Assembly (NCBI RefSeq): GCF_016899775.1
Contig: NZ_JACJJE010000009.1
Span: forward strand, 20,563-84,562
Length of the DNA: 64,000 nt
Direction: 5' to 3'
Source: Pseudoflavonifractor capillosus
GTDB lineage: Bacteria > Bacillota > Clostridia > Oscillospirales > Oscillospiraceae
This document shows, one piece after another, positions 43,375 through 52,614 of this stretch (within the stretch, counting starts at the first letter, position 1; the number at the start of each line of letters is the position of its first letter). The position numbers were made by a program, and so were the translations under genes. A model generated the notes under the pieces. That model did not search any database. It was not told the origin of the DNA and worked only from the letters and a program-made list of their open reading frames with translations.

Positions 43375-44580
43375 TCAAAGGAGGTCGGGAGTCTCCACCT
43401 CTTCGATGCCGTGCTTTTTGGCGTAGCCGGTGAGCATCAGGGTCAGCGCCCCGTCGCCGGTGATGTTGCAGGCGGTGCCGAAGCTGTCCTGAAGGGCGAA
43501 AATAGTCATCATCAGGCCGGTGCCCGTGTTGTCAAAGCCCAGCACACTGGTGATGAGGCCCAGGGAGGCCATGACGGTACCCCCCGGCACGCCGGGCGCG
43601 CCCACGGCGAACACCCCCAGCAGGAAGCAGAACAGGACCATCGTGCCCAGGGAGGGCAGCTCCCCGTAGAGCACCTTTGACACGGTCATCACAAAGAACA
43701 CCTCAGTGAGCACCGAACCGCACAGGTGGATGTTGGCGAACAGGGGAATCCCGAAGTCCACCATGTCGCTGCGGAGCACCTTGGACTTGTGGGCACACCG
43801 CAGGGCCACCGCCAGCGTGGCGGCGGAGGACATGGTGCCCACGGCGGTGATATAGGCGGGGCCGTAGTGCCGCACCACCTCCAGGGGATTGGAGCCGGAG
43901 TAGAGGCCGGCCGCCCCGTACAGCACTGCCATCCAGATATAGTGGCCCACCATCACAATGAGAATCACAATGAGGAAGACGGGCAGCTGTCTGGTGATGG
44001 AGCCCTCATAGGCCAGGCCGCAGAAGGTGCCGGCAATGAAGAAGGGCAGGATGGGGATGATAACCCGGGTCACGATCTCCAGCACGATGCGCTGGAACTC
44101 CTCCAGCACCTTGGTGATGAGCTCCGCTTTGCTCCAGGTGGCCGCCAGACCCACCAGCACCGAGAACACCAGGGCGGACATCACCGACATGATGGGGGCG
44201 ATCTCCAGGTTGAAGAGCAGCTCGGGCAGCTCATTGAGGCCCTCCGCCGCCGACTGGATGGACAGGGCAGGGATGATGGCAAAGCCCGCCGACATGGACA
44301 GCAGGGCGGCCAGCACCGACGAGCCGTAGGCCAGAACCAGGGCCAGCAGCAGCATCCGGGACGCGTTCTGCTTCAGCCGGGTGATGGACGGGGCGATAAA
44401 GCCAATAATGATCAGGGGCACGCAGAAGTTGATGACGGAACCCAGCAGCTCCTTGACGGTCAGGACCACCTGCATGACCTGGGACCCGAAGGAAGCGCCT
44501 CCGGCCCACAGTCCCAGCGCGATGCCCACCACGACGCCCACCAGCAGACGGAAGGGCAGGCTTTTGACAATACTTTTCAT
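43375..44580 (-). CDS. Dicarboxylate/amino acid:cation symporter (DAACS family)
   Basis: This 401-residue membrane carrier resembles GltP/DctA/SstT proteins, which import glutamate, serine/threonine or C4-dicarboxylates with Na+ or H+. It shows the serine-rich re-entrant loop TAVGTMSSAATLAVAL, PLFANIHLCGS, and the second re-entrant loop region APGVPGGTVMAS, plus TACNITGDGALTLML. The substrate cannot be assigned. ATG at 44580 follows TGGAG. It is a single-gene unit. Confidence 0.9.
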   Translation of the reverse strand: MKSIVKSLPFRLLVGVVVGIALGLWAGGASFGSQVMQVVLTVKELLGSVINFCVPLIIIGFIAPSITRLKQNASRMLLLALVLAYGSSVLAALLSMSAGFAIIPALSIQSAAEGLNELPELLFNLEIAPIMSVMSALVFSVLVGLAATWSKAELITKVLEEFQRIVLEIVTRVIIPILPFFIAGTFCGLAYEGSITRQLPVFLIVILIVMVGHYIWMAVLYGAAGLYSGSNPLEVVRHYGPAYITAVGTMSSAATLAVALRCAHKSKVLRSDMVDFGIPLFANIHLCGSVLTEVFFVMTVSKVLYGELPSLGTMVLFCFLLGVFAVGAPGVPGGTVMASLGLITSVLGFDNTGTGLMMTIFALQDSFGTACNITGDGALTLMLTGYAKKHGIEEVETPDLL

Positions 44581-44767
44581 ATACACACTCCATTTCCCCA
44601 GGTTTCCGCCCAGCGGGCGGCACACACCGCTTCGGCCTCCCATTCTATGCCGAAACGCAGGGCAATTGTACCATATTTCCCAGCTTATTACAAGGAGAAA
44701 CCCGTCTTCTGCAGAAAAGGCGGCCCGCCGCCGGAACACGGAGGGCCGCCAAACCGAACATTCTTGA

Positions 44768-45712
44768 TTACGCCAGCACAGCTTCCAGGGCCGCCCAGCC
44801 GTTTTTCTCCCGCTTTTTGGTCACCTTCAGACCGTTCCGGGCCAGGGCGTCGGCCACCTCCTGGGCCCTGGGGGCGATAATGCCGGAGCACAGGAACACC
44901 CCGTCCCGAGAGAGCACCTGGGGCACCCAGACGGACAGGGGGATGATCACGTCGGCCACAATGTTGGCCAGCACCAGGGGGTACTTCTCCCCGCCCAGCT
45001 CCGCCTCCAGCTTCCGGTCGGTGAGAATGTCCCCCGCCCGGACGGTATACCGGTCCTTTCCGATGCCGTTGAGAGCGGCGTTCTCATAGGCCACGTCCAC
45101 CGCCTTGGGGTCGATATCCACCGCGGCGGCGTATCCCGCCCCCAGGCACAGGGCGGCGATGGAGAGGATTCCGCTGCCGCAGCCCAGGTCCAGCACCCGG
45201 TCCCCGGGGCGGGTGTGCTCCTCCACCCCCTCCAGACACAGCTGGGTGGAGGCGTGGGAGCCGGTCCCAAAGGTGAGGCCGGGGTTCAGATAGAGGGGCA
45301 CCCGGCCCTCGGGCACCGGCTTGTCCTTCTCCCACTCCGGGACCACGTAGAGCCGCTCCCCCACCACCAGGGGCTTATAGTATTTCTGCCAGCTGTAGGC
45401 CCAGTCGTTCTCCGACAGGGGGGCGGTGGTGTACTCGCAGTCCAGCCCCTGGGTGTACCGGGCCAGCTGCTCCCGGCCGTGGTCGTCGTCGGTGACGTAA
45501 AATTTCACCCGGCAGACGCCCGCCATCCGGTCCAGCAGCTCCTGGTCCACATAGTCCCAATACTGGCGGTTCTGCTCCAGAAACTGCTTGAAATCCCCCT
45601 CGTCCTCAATGACCACCGAGGCCATGCCCGCTGCGGTGAGCTTGGCGGTCACCTCGTCCAGCCGCTCCGGGGTGGTGTTCACCGCCACCTCCAGCCACTT
45701 GATATCCTCCAT
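44768..45712 (-). CDS. prmA: Ribosomal protein L11 methyltransferase
   Basis: This 314-residue SAM enzyme trimethylates L11. It has the N-terminal substrate-recognition domain (about 1-110), then NPGLTFGTGSHASTQLCL, the SAM loop VLDLGCGSGILSIAA and LANIVADVI, the PrmA signatures. ATG at 45712 follows TTGGAGG. It is the last gene of a run GNAT-CmpB-DUF1836-degV-prmA on the minus strand. Confidence 0.94.
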   Translation of the reverse strand: MEDIKWLEVAVNTTPERLDEVTAKLTAAGMASVVIEDEGDFKQFLEQNRQYWDYVDQELLDRMAGVCRVKFYVTDDDHGREQLARYTQGLDCEYTTAPLSENDWAYSWQKYYKPLVVGERLYVVPEWEKDKPVPEGRVPLYLNPGLTFGTGSHASTQLCLEGVEEHTRPGDRVLDLGCGSGILSIAALCLGAGYAAAVDIDPKAVDVAYENAALNGIGKDRYTVRAGDILTDRKLEAELGGEKYPLVLANIVADVIIPLSVWVPQVLSRDGVFLCSGIIAPRAQEVADALARNGLKVTKKREKNGWAALEAVLA

Positions 45713-45782
45713 AATTTCAAACCTCCAAACGAAACGAGAGGCCGGGGCACCCCACGACGCTCCGGCCCATATGATTTCTTGC

Positions 45783-46655
45783 TTACCGCTCCGTCCCCAG
45801 ATAAAACAGCGCCAGGGTCCCCGGACCGGAGTGGGCTCCGATCACCGGACCCACGAAGTTGATGCGGATATCCTGGGTTCCAAACCGCTCCCGCACCATA
45901 TCCGCCACCGTCACCGCGTCCTTGCGGCAGTCTCCGTGGCTGATAAAGACCGTCTTCCTGCCCTCCTCGGTCACCGTCTTCTCCATCTTGTCCACCAGGG
46001 CCTTCAGGGATGCCTGTCGTCCCCGGGCCTTGCCGATGTTGATCAGGTGCCCCTCGTTGTCCACGTGGAGGACGGGCTTGATCTGGAGCATAGAGCCCAC
46101 CACGGCGGTGGTGGCGGAGATCCGGCCGCCCCGCTTCAAAAAGTGCAGGTCGTCCACGGTAAACTGGTGGCACAGGTGCAGCTTGGTCTCCTCCGCCCAG
46201 TCCCGCACCTCCTCAATGCTCTTTCCCTTCCGCTGCTCCTGGGCCGCCAGATAGACCAGCAGCCCCTGGCCCAGAGAGGCGCACAGGGTGTCCACCGTGT
46301 AGATCTTCCGGTCCGGATATTTCTCCCGCAGCTCCCCCGCCGCCAGGACCGAGGCCTGATAGGTGCTGGACAGCCCGGAGGAGAAGGCCAGGATCAGAAC
46401 ATCCTTTCCCTCCTGAAGGATCGGCTCCACCGCCTGGGTGTACTCGGCCACGTTGACCGCGGAGGTGGTGGCCAGCTCTCCGGCCCGGAGCATGTCGTAG
46501 AACAGGGGCAGATCCATCTCCCGGTTATCCGGATAATTTCGGTAGATCTTTCCCTGAATGGTAAAGCTCAGGGGCAGAACCGTCACTCCCAGCTCCTGGA
46601 CCATCTCCTGGCTCAGGTCGGCGGAGGAATCGGTAATCAGTACGTATTCAGACAT
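45783..46655 (-). CDS. DegV-family fatty-acid-binding protein
   Basis: This 290-residue two-domain protein belongs to the DegV/FakB group, which carries a fatty acid for the kinase FakA. Family features are ITDSSADLS at the start, LPLSFTIQGKIYR, TSAVNVAEY, the lipid-head contact FSSGLSSTYQ and the C-terminal GPVIGAHSGPGTLALFY. It lies 12 bases after the DUF1836 gene. No FakA gene is in the window. Confidence 0.92.
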   Translation of the reverse strand: MSEYVLITDSSADLSQEMVQELGVTVLPLSFTIQGKIYRNYPDNREMDLPLFYDMLRAGELATTSAVNVAEYTQAVEPILQEGKDVLILAFSSGLSSTYQASVLAAGELREKYPDRKIYTVDTLCASLGQGLLVYLAAQEQRKGKSIEEVRDWAEETKLHLCHQFTVDDLHFLKRGGRISATTAVVGSMLQIKPVLHVDNEGHLINIGKARGRQASLKALVDKMEKTVTEEGRKTVFISHGDCRKDAVTVADMVRERFGTQDIRINFVGPVIGAHSGPGTLALFYLGTER

Positions 46656-46667
46656 GGCAGCGGCCTC

Positions 46668-47216
46668 CTATTTTCTCGGGACTTCTTTTTTCGTCTTCTT
46701 GGCATGCTCCTCCGCCTGAGGCTGGAGAATATCCAGAATGCGGGCGCAGGCCAGCTGGTCGGCGTAGCTGCGCAGGGCCAGGTCCAGCGCCATGCGGGCC
46801 AGGTCCTCCCGGCCGGCCTCCCCGTCGATGGCGGCGGCGGTGTCGTTGAGGGCCCGGTCCAGCGCGCCGCAGAAGTACTGATAGAGCTCCTCCGGGGATT
46901 TGTTGCGTGCCTCCCCAGCCCGCAGCAGAATGCCGATGTCCCGCACGGAGAGCACCTTTTTCAGGGCGCACACCGCCGTGAGGTAGCCCAGGTGGATGGG
47001 GCCGTACCGCTTGCCCGCCGCCCGGGGCACCAGGCCGTCCTTGATATAGTTGTTCACCATGGCGGAGGTGAGGGCCTCCCGGTCGTCAAAACGGATCAGC
47101 TGCCGGGGCATATAGGCGATGATCTGATCCATATACAGGGCAATGTCGGGCAGCTCGTGCCACTGGGCGGGGCGCTCATGCTCCATGCGCTCCTTCAGGT
47201 CCATCAGTTCGTTCAT
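46668..47216 (-). CDS. DUF1836 domain protein
   Basis: This 182-residue protein matches the DUF1836 family, with LPDIALYMDQIIAYMPRQL and the helix-turn-helix-like ALTSAMVNNYIKDGLVPRAAGKRYGPIHLGYL, which resembles a MerR-type DNA-binding region. The function is unknown; DNA binding is inference. I use ATG 47216 with GGAGGAG 8 bases upstream; the GTG at 47237 lies before that site. Confidence 0.82.
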   Translation of the reverse strand: MNELMDLKERMEHERPAQWHELPDIALYMDQIIAYMPRQLIRFDDREALTSAMVNNYIKDGLVPRAAGKRYGPIHLGYLTAVCALKKVLSVRDIGILLRAGEARNKSPEELYQYFCGALDRALNDTAAAIDGEAGREDLARMALDLALRSYADQLACARILDILQPQAEEHAKKTKKEVPRK

Positions 47217-47311
47217 CCGGACGTTCTCCTCCCTCACTTCTCATTAACTCTATGCTACCACGGGGTGATAGAAAATGCAAATATGATTTTCAATACCACG
47301 CCCCAGCATGT

Positions 47312-48238
47312 TCACCGCTTCTCCAGCCAGCGGCGCAGACGCTCCAGGGCCCTCTTGTGGTCCAGGGACCGCATCCGGGGGAAGGCGGCCAGCAGCCGCT
47401 TCTGGCCGAAGATGTACCGGCCACGGGCCTCCTCAAGCCGGTTGCGCAGCTCGTCCAGGTCCCGCTCCCGCTCCTCCAGCCACTCCGCCTGGTCCATGCG
47501 CAGCTGGAAGCGTCTCTGGGCCAGGGAGTCCTTTACCTCGTCCATCCCCTCCAGCAGCTCCCGGCGCCGGCGCTCCGCGGCCTCCCGCAGCTGGTCCAGG
47601 CCGTCCTCGAAGTCCTCCCGCAGGTCGTCCCCCGCCTCCGCCGCGTCGATCACCCGGACGGCCAGGTGGCCGCCCAGGTCGTTGGACACCTCCCGGAGCC
47701 GGCCGGCCAGCTCATCCAGCTGGCTCAGCTGCTTGTTCATCCGGGCGATGGTGCGCACCGTGGCCGCCAGGTCCACCGCCATCACAGCGGCAAACACCGC
47801 CAGCAGCCCCCATCCCGCCAGATGCGGCAGCGCCCGGATGCTCCACACAACGGCGGGGTGGATGATTTTCACCACCAGCAGGCAGGCCGCCCCCCACATC
47901 AGGGAGAAGCGCAGGCAGATATAGCCCCCCACGTTGAAAGGCTCGTCGGAGTAATCCCACCACCGCTGGTGGAACAGCTTCTCCAGCACCAGGCCGGTGA
48001 TCCACTCCAGCGCGGAGGTGAGAACCACAGAACCCAAAAACAGCAGCAGGATATTTTCCGCCAGAGGCTCCAGCACCCAGAGCACAATGATCACCCCGAA
48101 GCCGTAAATGGGACACACCGGGCCGTTGAGAAAGCCCCGGTTCACAAACCTGCCCGTACGCAGGGCGGCATAGCCCACCTCCGTGCACCAGCCCAGGAAG
48201 GCATAGACAAAAAAGATCCAAAGGGTCAGATAGAGCAT
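47312..48238 (-). CDS. CmpB-type putative ABC transporter permease family protein (PF06541 type)
   Basis: The 308-residue product has five membrane helices in residues 1-165, with the family features FLGWCTEVGYAALRTGRFVNRGFLNGP and WDYSDEPFNVGGYICLRFSLMWG. A long charged coiled coil follows (about 165-290), not needed for a permease. The family name is historical and no ABC partner is nearby, so transport is unproven. A small N-terminal-membrane plus coiled-coil layout suggests a structural or signalling role (inference). Confidence 0.8.
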   Translation of the reverse strand: MLYLTLWIFFVYAFLGWCTEVGYAALRTGRFVNRGFLNGPVCPIYGFGVIIVLWVLEPLAENILLLFLGSVVLTSALEWITGLVLEKLFHQRWWDYSDEPFNVGGYICLRFSLMWGAACLLVVKIIHPAVVWSIRALPHLAGWGLLAVFAAVMAVDLAATVRTIARMNKQLSQLDELAGRLREVSNDLGGHLAVRVIDAAEAGDDLREDFEDGLDQLREAAERRRRELLEGMDEVKDSLAQRRFQLRMDQAEWLEERERDLDELRNRLEEARGRYIFGQKRLLAAFPRMRSLDHKRALERLRRWLEKR

Positions 48239-48265
48239 GGGAAACCTCCCGGCCGGCCGTGCCCC

Positions 48266-48787
48266 TTACAGGGCCTTCTCGTAACAGTTTAGAATTTCAT
48301 GGATAAACCCCTGGAAGAAGAACTCGGTAGCTCCAGCAAAGGTGTAGCCCAGGCGGGGATACATGGCGTTGGCGGGGTGGTTCCCCTCATAGGTGTCCAG
48401 GCGGACCGCCTTCTTCCCCTGGCGGCGGAGCTCCTCCTCACAGAAGGCCACAAACTCCCGGGCCTTCCCTCTCCCGGACCAGCTGGGCCGGATGACCAGG
48501 GTGTGGATCACCCCCACCTCCGAGGGCTGGGCGGGGATGGACCAGGGGATGGCGTCGTACTCGGGCAGCTGCTCCCCGTTCAGGTTGACGCAGCCGTATA
48601 CCGCTCCGTCTTCCTCCCCCACCCACAGGGTGCCCGCCTCCAGGGCGGCCTCTGCCGTATCCCGGGTGGGGTACTTTCCCCGCTGCCAGTTGGTGTAGGA
48701 CACCGGGCGGGCGTCCTCAGCGGCCAGAATCTCCTCGTAGATCTCCGCAATGGCGTCCAAATCGGAGGGATTTGCAAGTCGGATCAT
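48266..48787 (-). CDS. GNAT-family N-acetyltransferase
   Basis: This 173-residue enzyme has the GNAT fold: an N-terminal IRLANPSDLDAIAEIYEEIL and the acetyl-CoA loop region PSWSGRGKAREFVAFCEEEL (in place of the usual Q/RxxGxG/A), then DTYEGNHPANAMYPRLGYTF near the end. Substrate unknown. It heads the run towards prmA. ATG at 48787 follows GAAAGGAGCGC. Confidence 0.85.
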   Translation of the reverse strand: MIRLANPSDLDAIAEIYEEILAAEDARPVSYTNWQRGKYPTRDTAEAALEAGTLWVGEEDGAVYGCVNLNGEQLPEYDAIPWSIPAQPSEVGVIHTLVIRPSWSGRGKAREFVAFCEEELRRQGKKAVRLDTYEGNHPANAMYPRLGYTFAGATEFFFQGFIHEILNCYEKAL

Positions 48788-48850
48788 AGCAGAGCGCTCC
48801 TTTCCAGATCATGCTGCACAACGTCTTGCAGCGGTCTGCGGGCCGAAAGC

Positions 48851-51076
48851 TCAATATCTGGGCACCCAGCTGGTCAAAAACCACACCGGCGCCACCCAGA
48901 ACAGCAGGAAAATCAACAGGTTCAGTGGGGACAGGGAGCCGTAGGCATCCACCGCCGTCAGATAGTAGGCCAGCAGGATTCCCAAGGCGGAACCCACGCA
49001 GGTGAGCACCGCCCCAAACCGGGCGCACCACCGCAGGCGCTTGGCCCCCACCACCGCGTCGGCGTAGGGCAGCAGCCCCTCCCGGCACAGGACGGCGGTG
49101 ATGGTCTCGCTGTGGGGCTGGTCCGGGTCGGACAGCTCCCGGCGGCGCTCCACCGGGGGAAAGTCCATCTTGTCCGCCGCCAGCTTGAAGCGCTGATGGA
49201 GCATGGCGGGGATGAGATTGAAGTCCCGGGTGGCCAGCACCGGCCCCACCTTCTCCCGCATGAGGGAGTCCAGGGCGGGGAACACCACATCAGGCAGGGT
49301 GTAGTTCAGGGCAAAGATGCCCGCCAGCTCCCCGTCGATGGCGCAGAACACCGCGTTTTTCACGTGGAGGCCCTGGGGAAGGCGCACCTCCATCAGGTTC
49401 ATAAAGGCGGCGGAGCCCACCAGCACCTGCTCTCCCCGGATATTGGCGGACAGACCTCCCCCCTCATAGCAGCACAGGTCGTCCGCCCGGCGGAAAATGG
49501 CCCCCTGGGCCCGAAGCAGGTCGTGGAACAATTTGGTCAGGCCGCTGCCGGAGTCCCGGATCAGCGTGGCAGTGCACCCCACCACCTTCTCAATGGACCA
49601 GTCTCCAAAGACCTTGATGCCGTTGAGCTCCACATAGCCGGGCGGGAACAGGTCCCCGTCGGTGATGAGCACCCGGTCCCCCTTCCGGGACTGGGCCATC
49701 CCCGGCCATCCGGCCAGGGCTCCGCCGCTCTGGGCCAGGCGGCGGGCCACCTTGTGGAAGGGCCGGCCGTAGACCAGCGCCCCGCCGAAAGCGGCGGCGG
49801 CGGTGAAGGTGGCGGACAGGCACCACAGCAGATGCTGCGGCTTGCCCACCCCATAGGAGGCCAGCAGGGAGAACAGCACGCAGGCCAGCAGAAGGACCGG
49901 ACATACCACCCGGTAGATCCGCTGGGCCCCGTCGTCCATCTGGATCTGGCTGCCGAAGCCGTTGGGGGTTCCGGTCCACTTGCAGTAAGTGTCCCGGCCG
50001 TTCCATTTCCCCTCATCCAAGGTGAGAATGTAGGGCTCGGACACCGAGGCCGCCGTGCGGCAGCTCAGGCGCAGGCCGCACCTTTTATGATACGTCCCGT
50101 GGAGCAGGAAAAACAGCCCCGCCAAAACGGCGGCCGAGTAGGGCAGCTGTCCCTCCCGGTCTTGGGTGATGGCCAGAACCAGGGCGTCGGCCAGAGTAAA
50201 AATTCCGGACAGGGCGGCCAGGGTGTCCATCCCCACCCGTCCCCGGAACATCCGTGCGATGCCGGCGGCCAGTACGTCCAGGGACAGCAGAATCCCCACC
50301 CCCAGCAGTCCCGCGGCAATCCAAACCTGCACTTGATAGCCGTCCAGAGGGGGCAGCCACACAAATCCGGCGGCGGGTACCGCCAGCTGAAACAGGGCGG
50401 CGGCGGCCAGCAGAAAGACCAGCACGACCCGCAGCCGCATGACCTTCAGCCCCTTGCCGTACTGTCGGGCCAGCTCCTGGGGCGCGGTATCCGGGGGCGG
50501 CGGCTCCGGCCTGCGGGGACGGCGGAAGCGTCCGGGGAGTTCCTCGGGTTCGTCCTCCTCCACATCGGTGCCGGGGATCAGCTTCTCCAGGCGGTGGATC
50601 TCCTCCTGGTCCATCTCCTCCGACTCCTGGAACATGTGGTCCGCATAGTGGTCCGCCTTTCGGGTGACGTCCTTTAAAAAGGCGGACAGGACGCTCTCCT
50701 CCTCCGGGAACTCCACCACCCGGTCGTTGGGCTCCTCGTCCTCCCCCTCCTGGTCCTCTGCGTCCTCTCCGGATTCCGGCTCCGTGTCCTCCTCCGGCTC
50801 CCGGACGTTCTCTTCCTCCGCCTCCTGGGGCGGCTCCGGCACAGGAGCAGAGCGGGCGCCAGGAAACAGCACCACGTTGTCTTTTTCCGTCCTCTGAGGC
50901 TGACTTCGGCTTTCGATCCTCCGGGGAACCGCCTCAGGCTCCGGCTCCCGTTTCACTCCATACTCCGCCAGAATGTCGTCCAGTGTGAAGGGGCCCGGCT
51001 CCGCATCCCGGACCAGCTCCTTCACATCCACCAGATCGTCCTTCTTATTCAGTTGTTCCGGATCGCGGTCACGCAT
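48851..51076 (-). CDS. Catalytically degenerate P-type ATPase homologue
   Basis: This 741-residue protein starts with about 210 acidic, low-complexity residues and then has eight membrane helices arranged 4+2+2 with soluble regions between, the layout of P1B (heavy-metal) ATPases. At the phosphorylation site, expected as DKTGT, the sequence reads ITDGDLFPPG near residue 470, so the catalytic Asp-Lys pair is lost. The nucleotide-domain remnant (CYEGGGLSANIRGEQVLVGSAAF) and LATRDFNL in place of the hinge follow. No CPC metal motif is seen. ATG at 51076 follows AAGGAG. Probably a sensor or scaffold derived from a pump (inference). Confidence 0.75.
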   Translation of the reverse strand: MRDRDPEQLNKKDDLVDVKELVRDAEPGPFTLDDILAEYGVKREPEPEAVPRRIESRSQPQRTEKDNVVLFPGARSAPVPEPPQEAEEENVREPEEDTEPESGEDAEDQEGEDEEPNDRVVEFPEEESVLSAFLKDVTRKADHYADHMFQESEEMDQEEIHRLEKLIPGTDVEEDEPEELPGRFRRPRRPEPPPPDTAPQELARQYGKGLKVMRLRVVLVFLLAAAALFQLAVPAAGFVWLPPLDGYQVQVWIAAGLLGVGILLSLDVLAAGIARMFRGRVGMDTLAALSGIFTLADALVLAITQDREGQLPYSAAVLAGLFFLLHGTYHKRCGLRLSCRTAASVSEPYILTLDEGKWNGRDTYCKWTGTPNGFGSQIQMDDGAQRIYRVVCPVLLLACVLFSLLASYGVGKPQHLLWCLSATFTAAAAFGGALVYGRPFHKVARRLAQSGGALAGWPGMAQSRKGDRVLITDGDLFPPGYVELNGIKVFGDWSIEKVVGCTATLIRDSGSGLTKLFHDLLRAQGAIFRRADDLCCYEGGGLSANIRGEQVLVGSAAFMNLMEVRLPQGLHVKNAVFCAIDGELAGIFALNYTLPDVVFPALDSLMREKVGPVLATRDFNLIPAMLHQRFKLAADKMDFPPVERRRELSDPDQPHSETITAVLCREGLLPYADAVVGAKRLRWCARFGAVLTCVGSALGILLAYYLTAVDAYGSLSPLNLLIFLLFWVAPVWFLTSWVPRY

Positions 51077-51200
51077 GGGGAACTCCTTAGGTGCTGTCAA
51101 TTTTCCGCGGAACGGAGCAAAGCGCCCCACAGGCATTTCCGTCCCGCAATATTGATTTAAAAAGCTACTATTTGTTATCGCCTTTGCGGGGCTGAACCTG

Positions 51201-51986
51201 TCAGCCGCCCATCCGCTGGCGCACCGCCTCATAGAGCAGGACGGCGGCGGCCGCCGACGCGTTCAGGGAGTTGATCTTCCCGAACATGGGAATGGAGACG
51301 GTAAAGTCGCAGTTCTCCGCCACCAGCCGCCCCATGCCGGTCCCCTCGCTGCCAATGACGATGGCGGCAGGCCCCTTCAGATCGGCCTGATAGAGGGGGG
51401 TGGTGCCGTCGGCTGCGGTGCCGAACACCCAGACCCCCTCCTCCTTCAGCTCCTTGAGCAGGGCGGGCAGGTTGGGCACCCGGGCCACGGGCACGTGGGC
51501 CACCGCTCCGGCAGAGGTCTTGCCCACCACGGCGGTGAGGCCGGCGGAGCGGCGCTTGGGGATGATGACCCCGTGGGCCCCGGCGGCGTCGGCGGTGCGG
51601 ATCACCGCCCCCAGGTTGTGGGGGTCGCTGAGCTCGTCGCACACCACAATGAGGGGGTTCTCCCCCTTCTCCCGGGCGGCGTTCAGAATGTCGTCCACAC
51701 TGGCGTACTCCCGCACAGCAGCCAGGGCGATGACTCCCTGGTGGGAGTGGGTGCGGCTCATACCGTCCAGCTTCCGCCGGTCGGCGTCCACCACCACGAT
51801 CCCCTTCTCCCGGGCGGCGGAGGCGATATGGCCCAGGGCGGAGTCCGTCTCCCCCTTCATAATATAGATCTTATCAATGGCCGTTCCAGCTCGCAGCGCC
51901 TCGATCACTGCGTTGCGGCCCTCGATCACGCCGTCGTTCTCCGCCTCAATGGGGGCGGAACGGCGCAGAGGGGGACGCTTATTCAT
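51201..51986 (-). CDS. rlmB: 23S rRNA 2-prime-O-methyltransferase, RlmB/TrmH family
   Basis: This 261-residue SPOUT-fold enzyme methylates a ribose in rRNA (G2251 in RlmB). It has an N-terminal L30e-like RNA-binding domain (VIEGRNAVIEALRAG) and the three SPOUT motifs DPHNLGAVIRTADAAG, IVIGSEGTGMGRL and SLNASAAAAVLLYEA. The ATG at 51986 is preceded by an AGGAGG-type site. Related family members modify tRNA, so the exact target is by similarity. Confidence 0.9.
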   Translation of the reverse strand: MNKRPPLRRSAPIEAENDGVIEGRNAVIEALRAGTAIDKIYIMKGETDSALGHIASAAREKGIVVVDADRRKLDGMSRTHSHQGVIALAAVREYASVDDILNAAREKGENPLIVVCDELSDPHNLGAVIRTADAAGAHGVIIPKRRSAGLTAVVGKTSAGAVAHVPVARVPNLPALLKELKEEGVWVFGTAADGTTPLYQADLKGPAAIVIGSEGTGMGRLVAENCDFTVSIPMFGKINSLNASAAAAVLLYEAVRQRMGG

Positions 51987-52118
51987 AGGACATAACCTCC
52001 TGAATCCGTGTTGACGGAAAAAGATGCAATACGGAGTATACTATAACATACTTCCTCCTGAAATGGAAGGAGGAAATTCCGTCCGGACCGCCGCCCCGCC
52101 GGAAATTCCGGAAAGTGC

Positions 52119-52147
52119 TTGACTTCTGGGGGAAAGTCCGGTAGAAT
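52119..52147 (+). promoter_or_regulatory. Promoter of tRNA-Thr
   Basis: TTGACT (52119-52124), a 17-base spacer and TAGAAT (52142-52147), about 50 bases before the tRNA. Confidence 0.82.
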
Positions 52148-52196
52148 AATACAGCCTTCTATTCGCACCCGGTCCAGGCCGGCTTTTCATTCATTC

Positions 52197-52271
52197 GCTG
52201 CTGTGGCTCAATGGCAGAGCATCTCACTCGTAATGAGAAGGTTGTGGGTTCGATTCCCACCAGCAGCTCCA
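52197..52271 (+). tRNA. tRNA-Thr (anticodon CGU)
   Basis: A complete cloverleaf with the 7-bp acceptor stem GCTGCTG/CAGCAGC, D stem GGCTC/GAGC type, anticodon stem TCTCA/TGAGA with loop CTCGTAA (anticodon CGT in DNA), T arm GTGGG-TTCGATT-CCCAC and an encoded CCA end. It reads ACG codons. It has its own promoter and terminator. Confidence 0.96.
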
Positions 52272-52272
52272 C

Positions 52273-52307
52273 AAAAAAGGGCATCTGCAAAGCAGATGCC
52301 CTTTTTT
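52273..52307 (+). terminator. Terminator of tRNA-Thr
   Basis: A perfect 16-bp stem (52273-52288 with 52292-52307) with A6 and T6 ends starts one base after the tRNA. It works on both strands. Confidence 0.93.
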
Positions 52308-52313
52308 GTGGAC

Positions 52314-52500
52314 TCCGCGGGCTGTCAGCCCGCTCCGCCCTTCGGGATTGAAATGCTCGGGATGGCAAAGCCATCCCTGCGCCGAGGTTTTGCCTGGGGC
52401 AAAACGCTCGTACGGTGCAAAAGCACCGCGGCCCAGAAGGGCCGTCGGGCAAGATTCAAGATAATTGATCACAATTTTAAAATCTTAAAATCGCAGTGGC
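52314..52500 (-). repeat. Structured tail element (reverse orientation) between tRNA-Thr and coaBC
   Basis: Read on the minus strand, 52432-52351 has the conserved module-2 layout found after tpiA, gpmI and eno: a GGTGC/GCACC hairpin, GTACGAGCG, a GTTTTGCC/GGCAAAAC hairpin, CTCGGCGCAGGG, a GGGATGGC/GCCATCCC hairpin and GAGCATTT. Stems differ from the other copies but pairing is kept. It ends with a GCGGGCT/AGCCCGC hairpin and lies between two similar terminators. No gene is seen in 52272-52614. Confidence 0.7.
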
Positions 52501-52509
52501 TTATCGCTA

Positions 52510-52539
52510 AAAAGGGCACGATGTGAATCGTGCCCTTTT
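52510..52539. terminator. Second terminator, on the coaBC side of the element
   Basis: A perfect 13-bp stem (52510-52522 with 52527-52539). It shares the outer AAAAGGGCA/TGCCCTTTT with the tRNA terminator but has a different inner stem. It would end coaBC on the minus strand. Confidence 0.8.
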
Positions 52540-52614
52540 GTGTTCCCTTTGGAAACTTACTGCTTACTACATTATTAAAGCGTGCGGCTGCCGACCCATT
52601 CCGGGGAGAGCAGA

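Noticed and set aside
52197..52271. tRNA-Thr as an attachment site of an integrated island
   Set aside because: There is no second copy of the tRNA 3-prime end and no integrase downstream; only the terminator is echoed.
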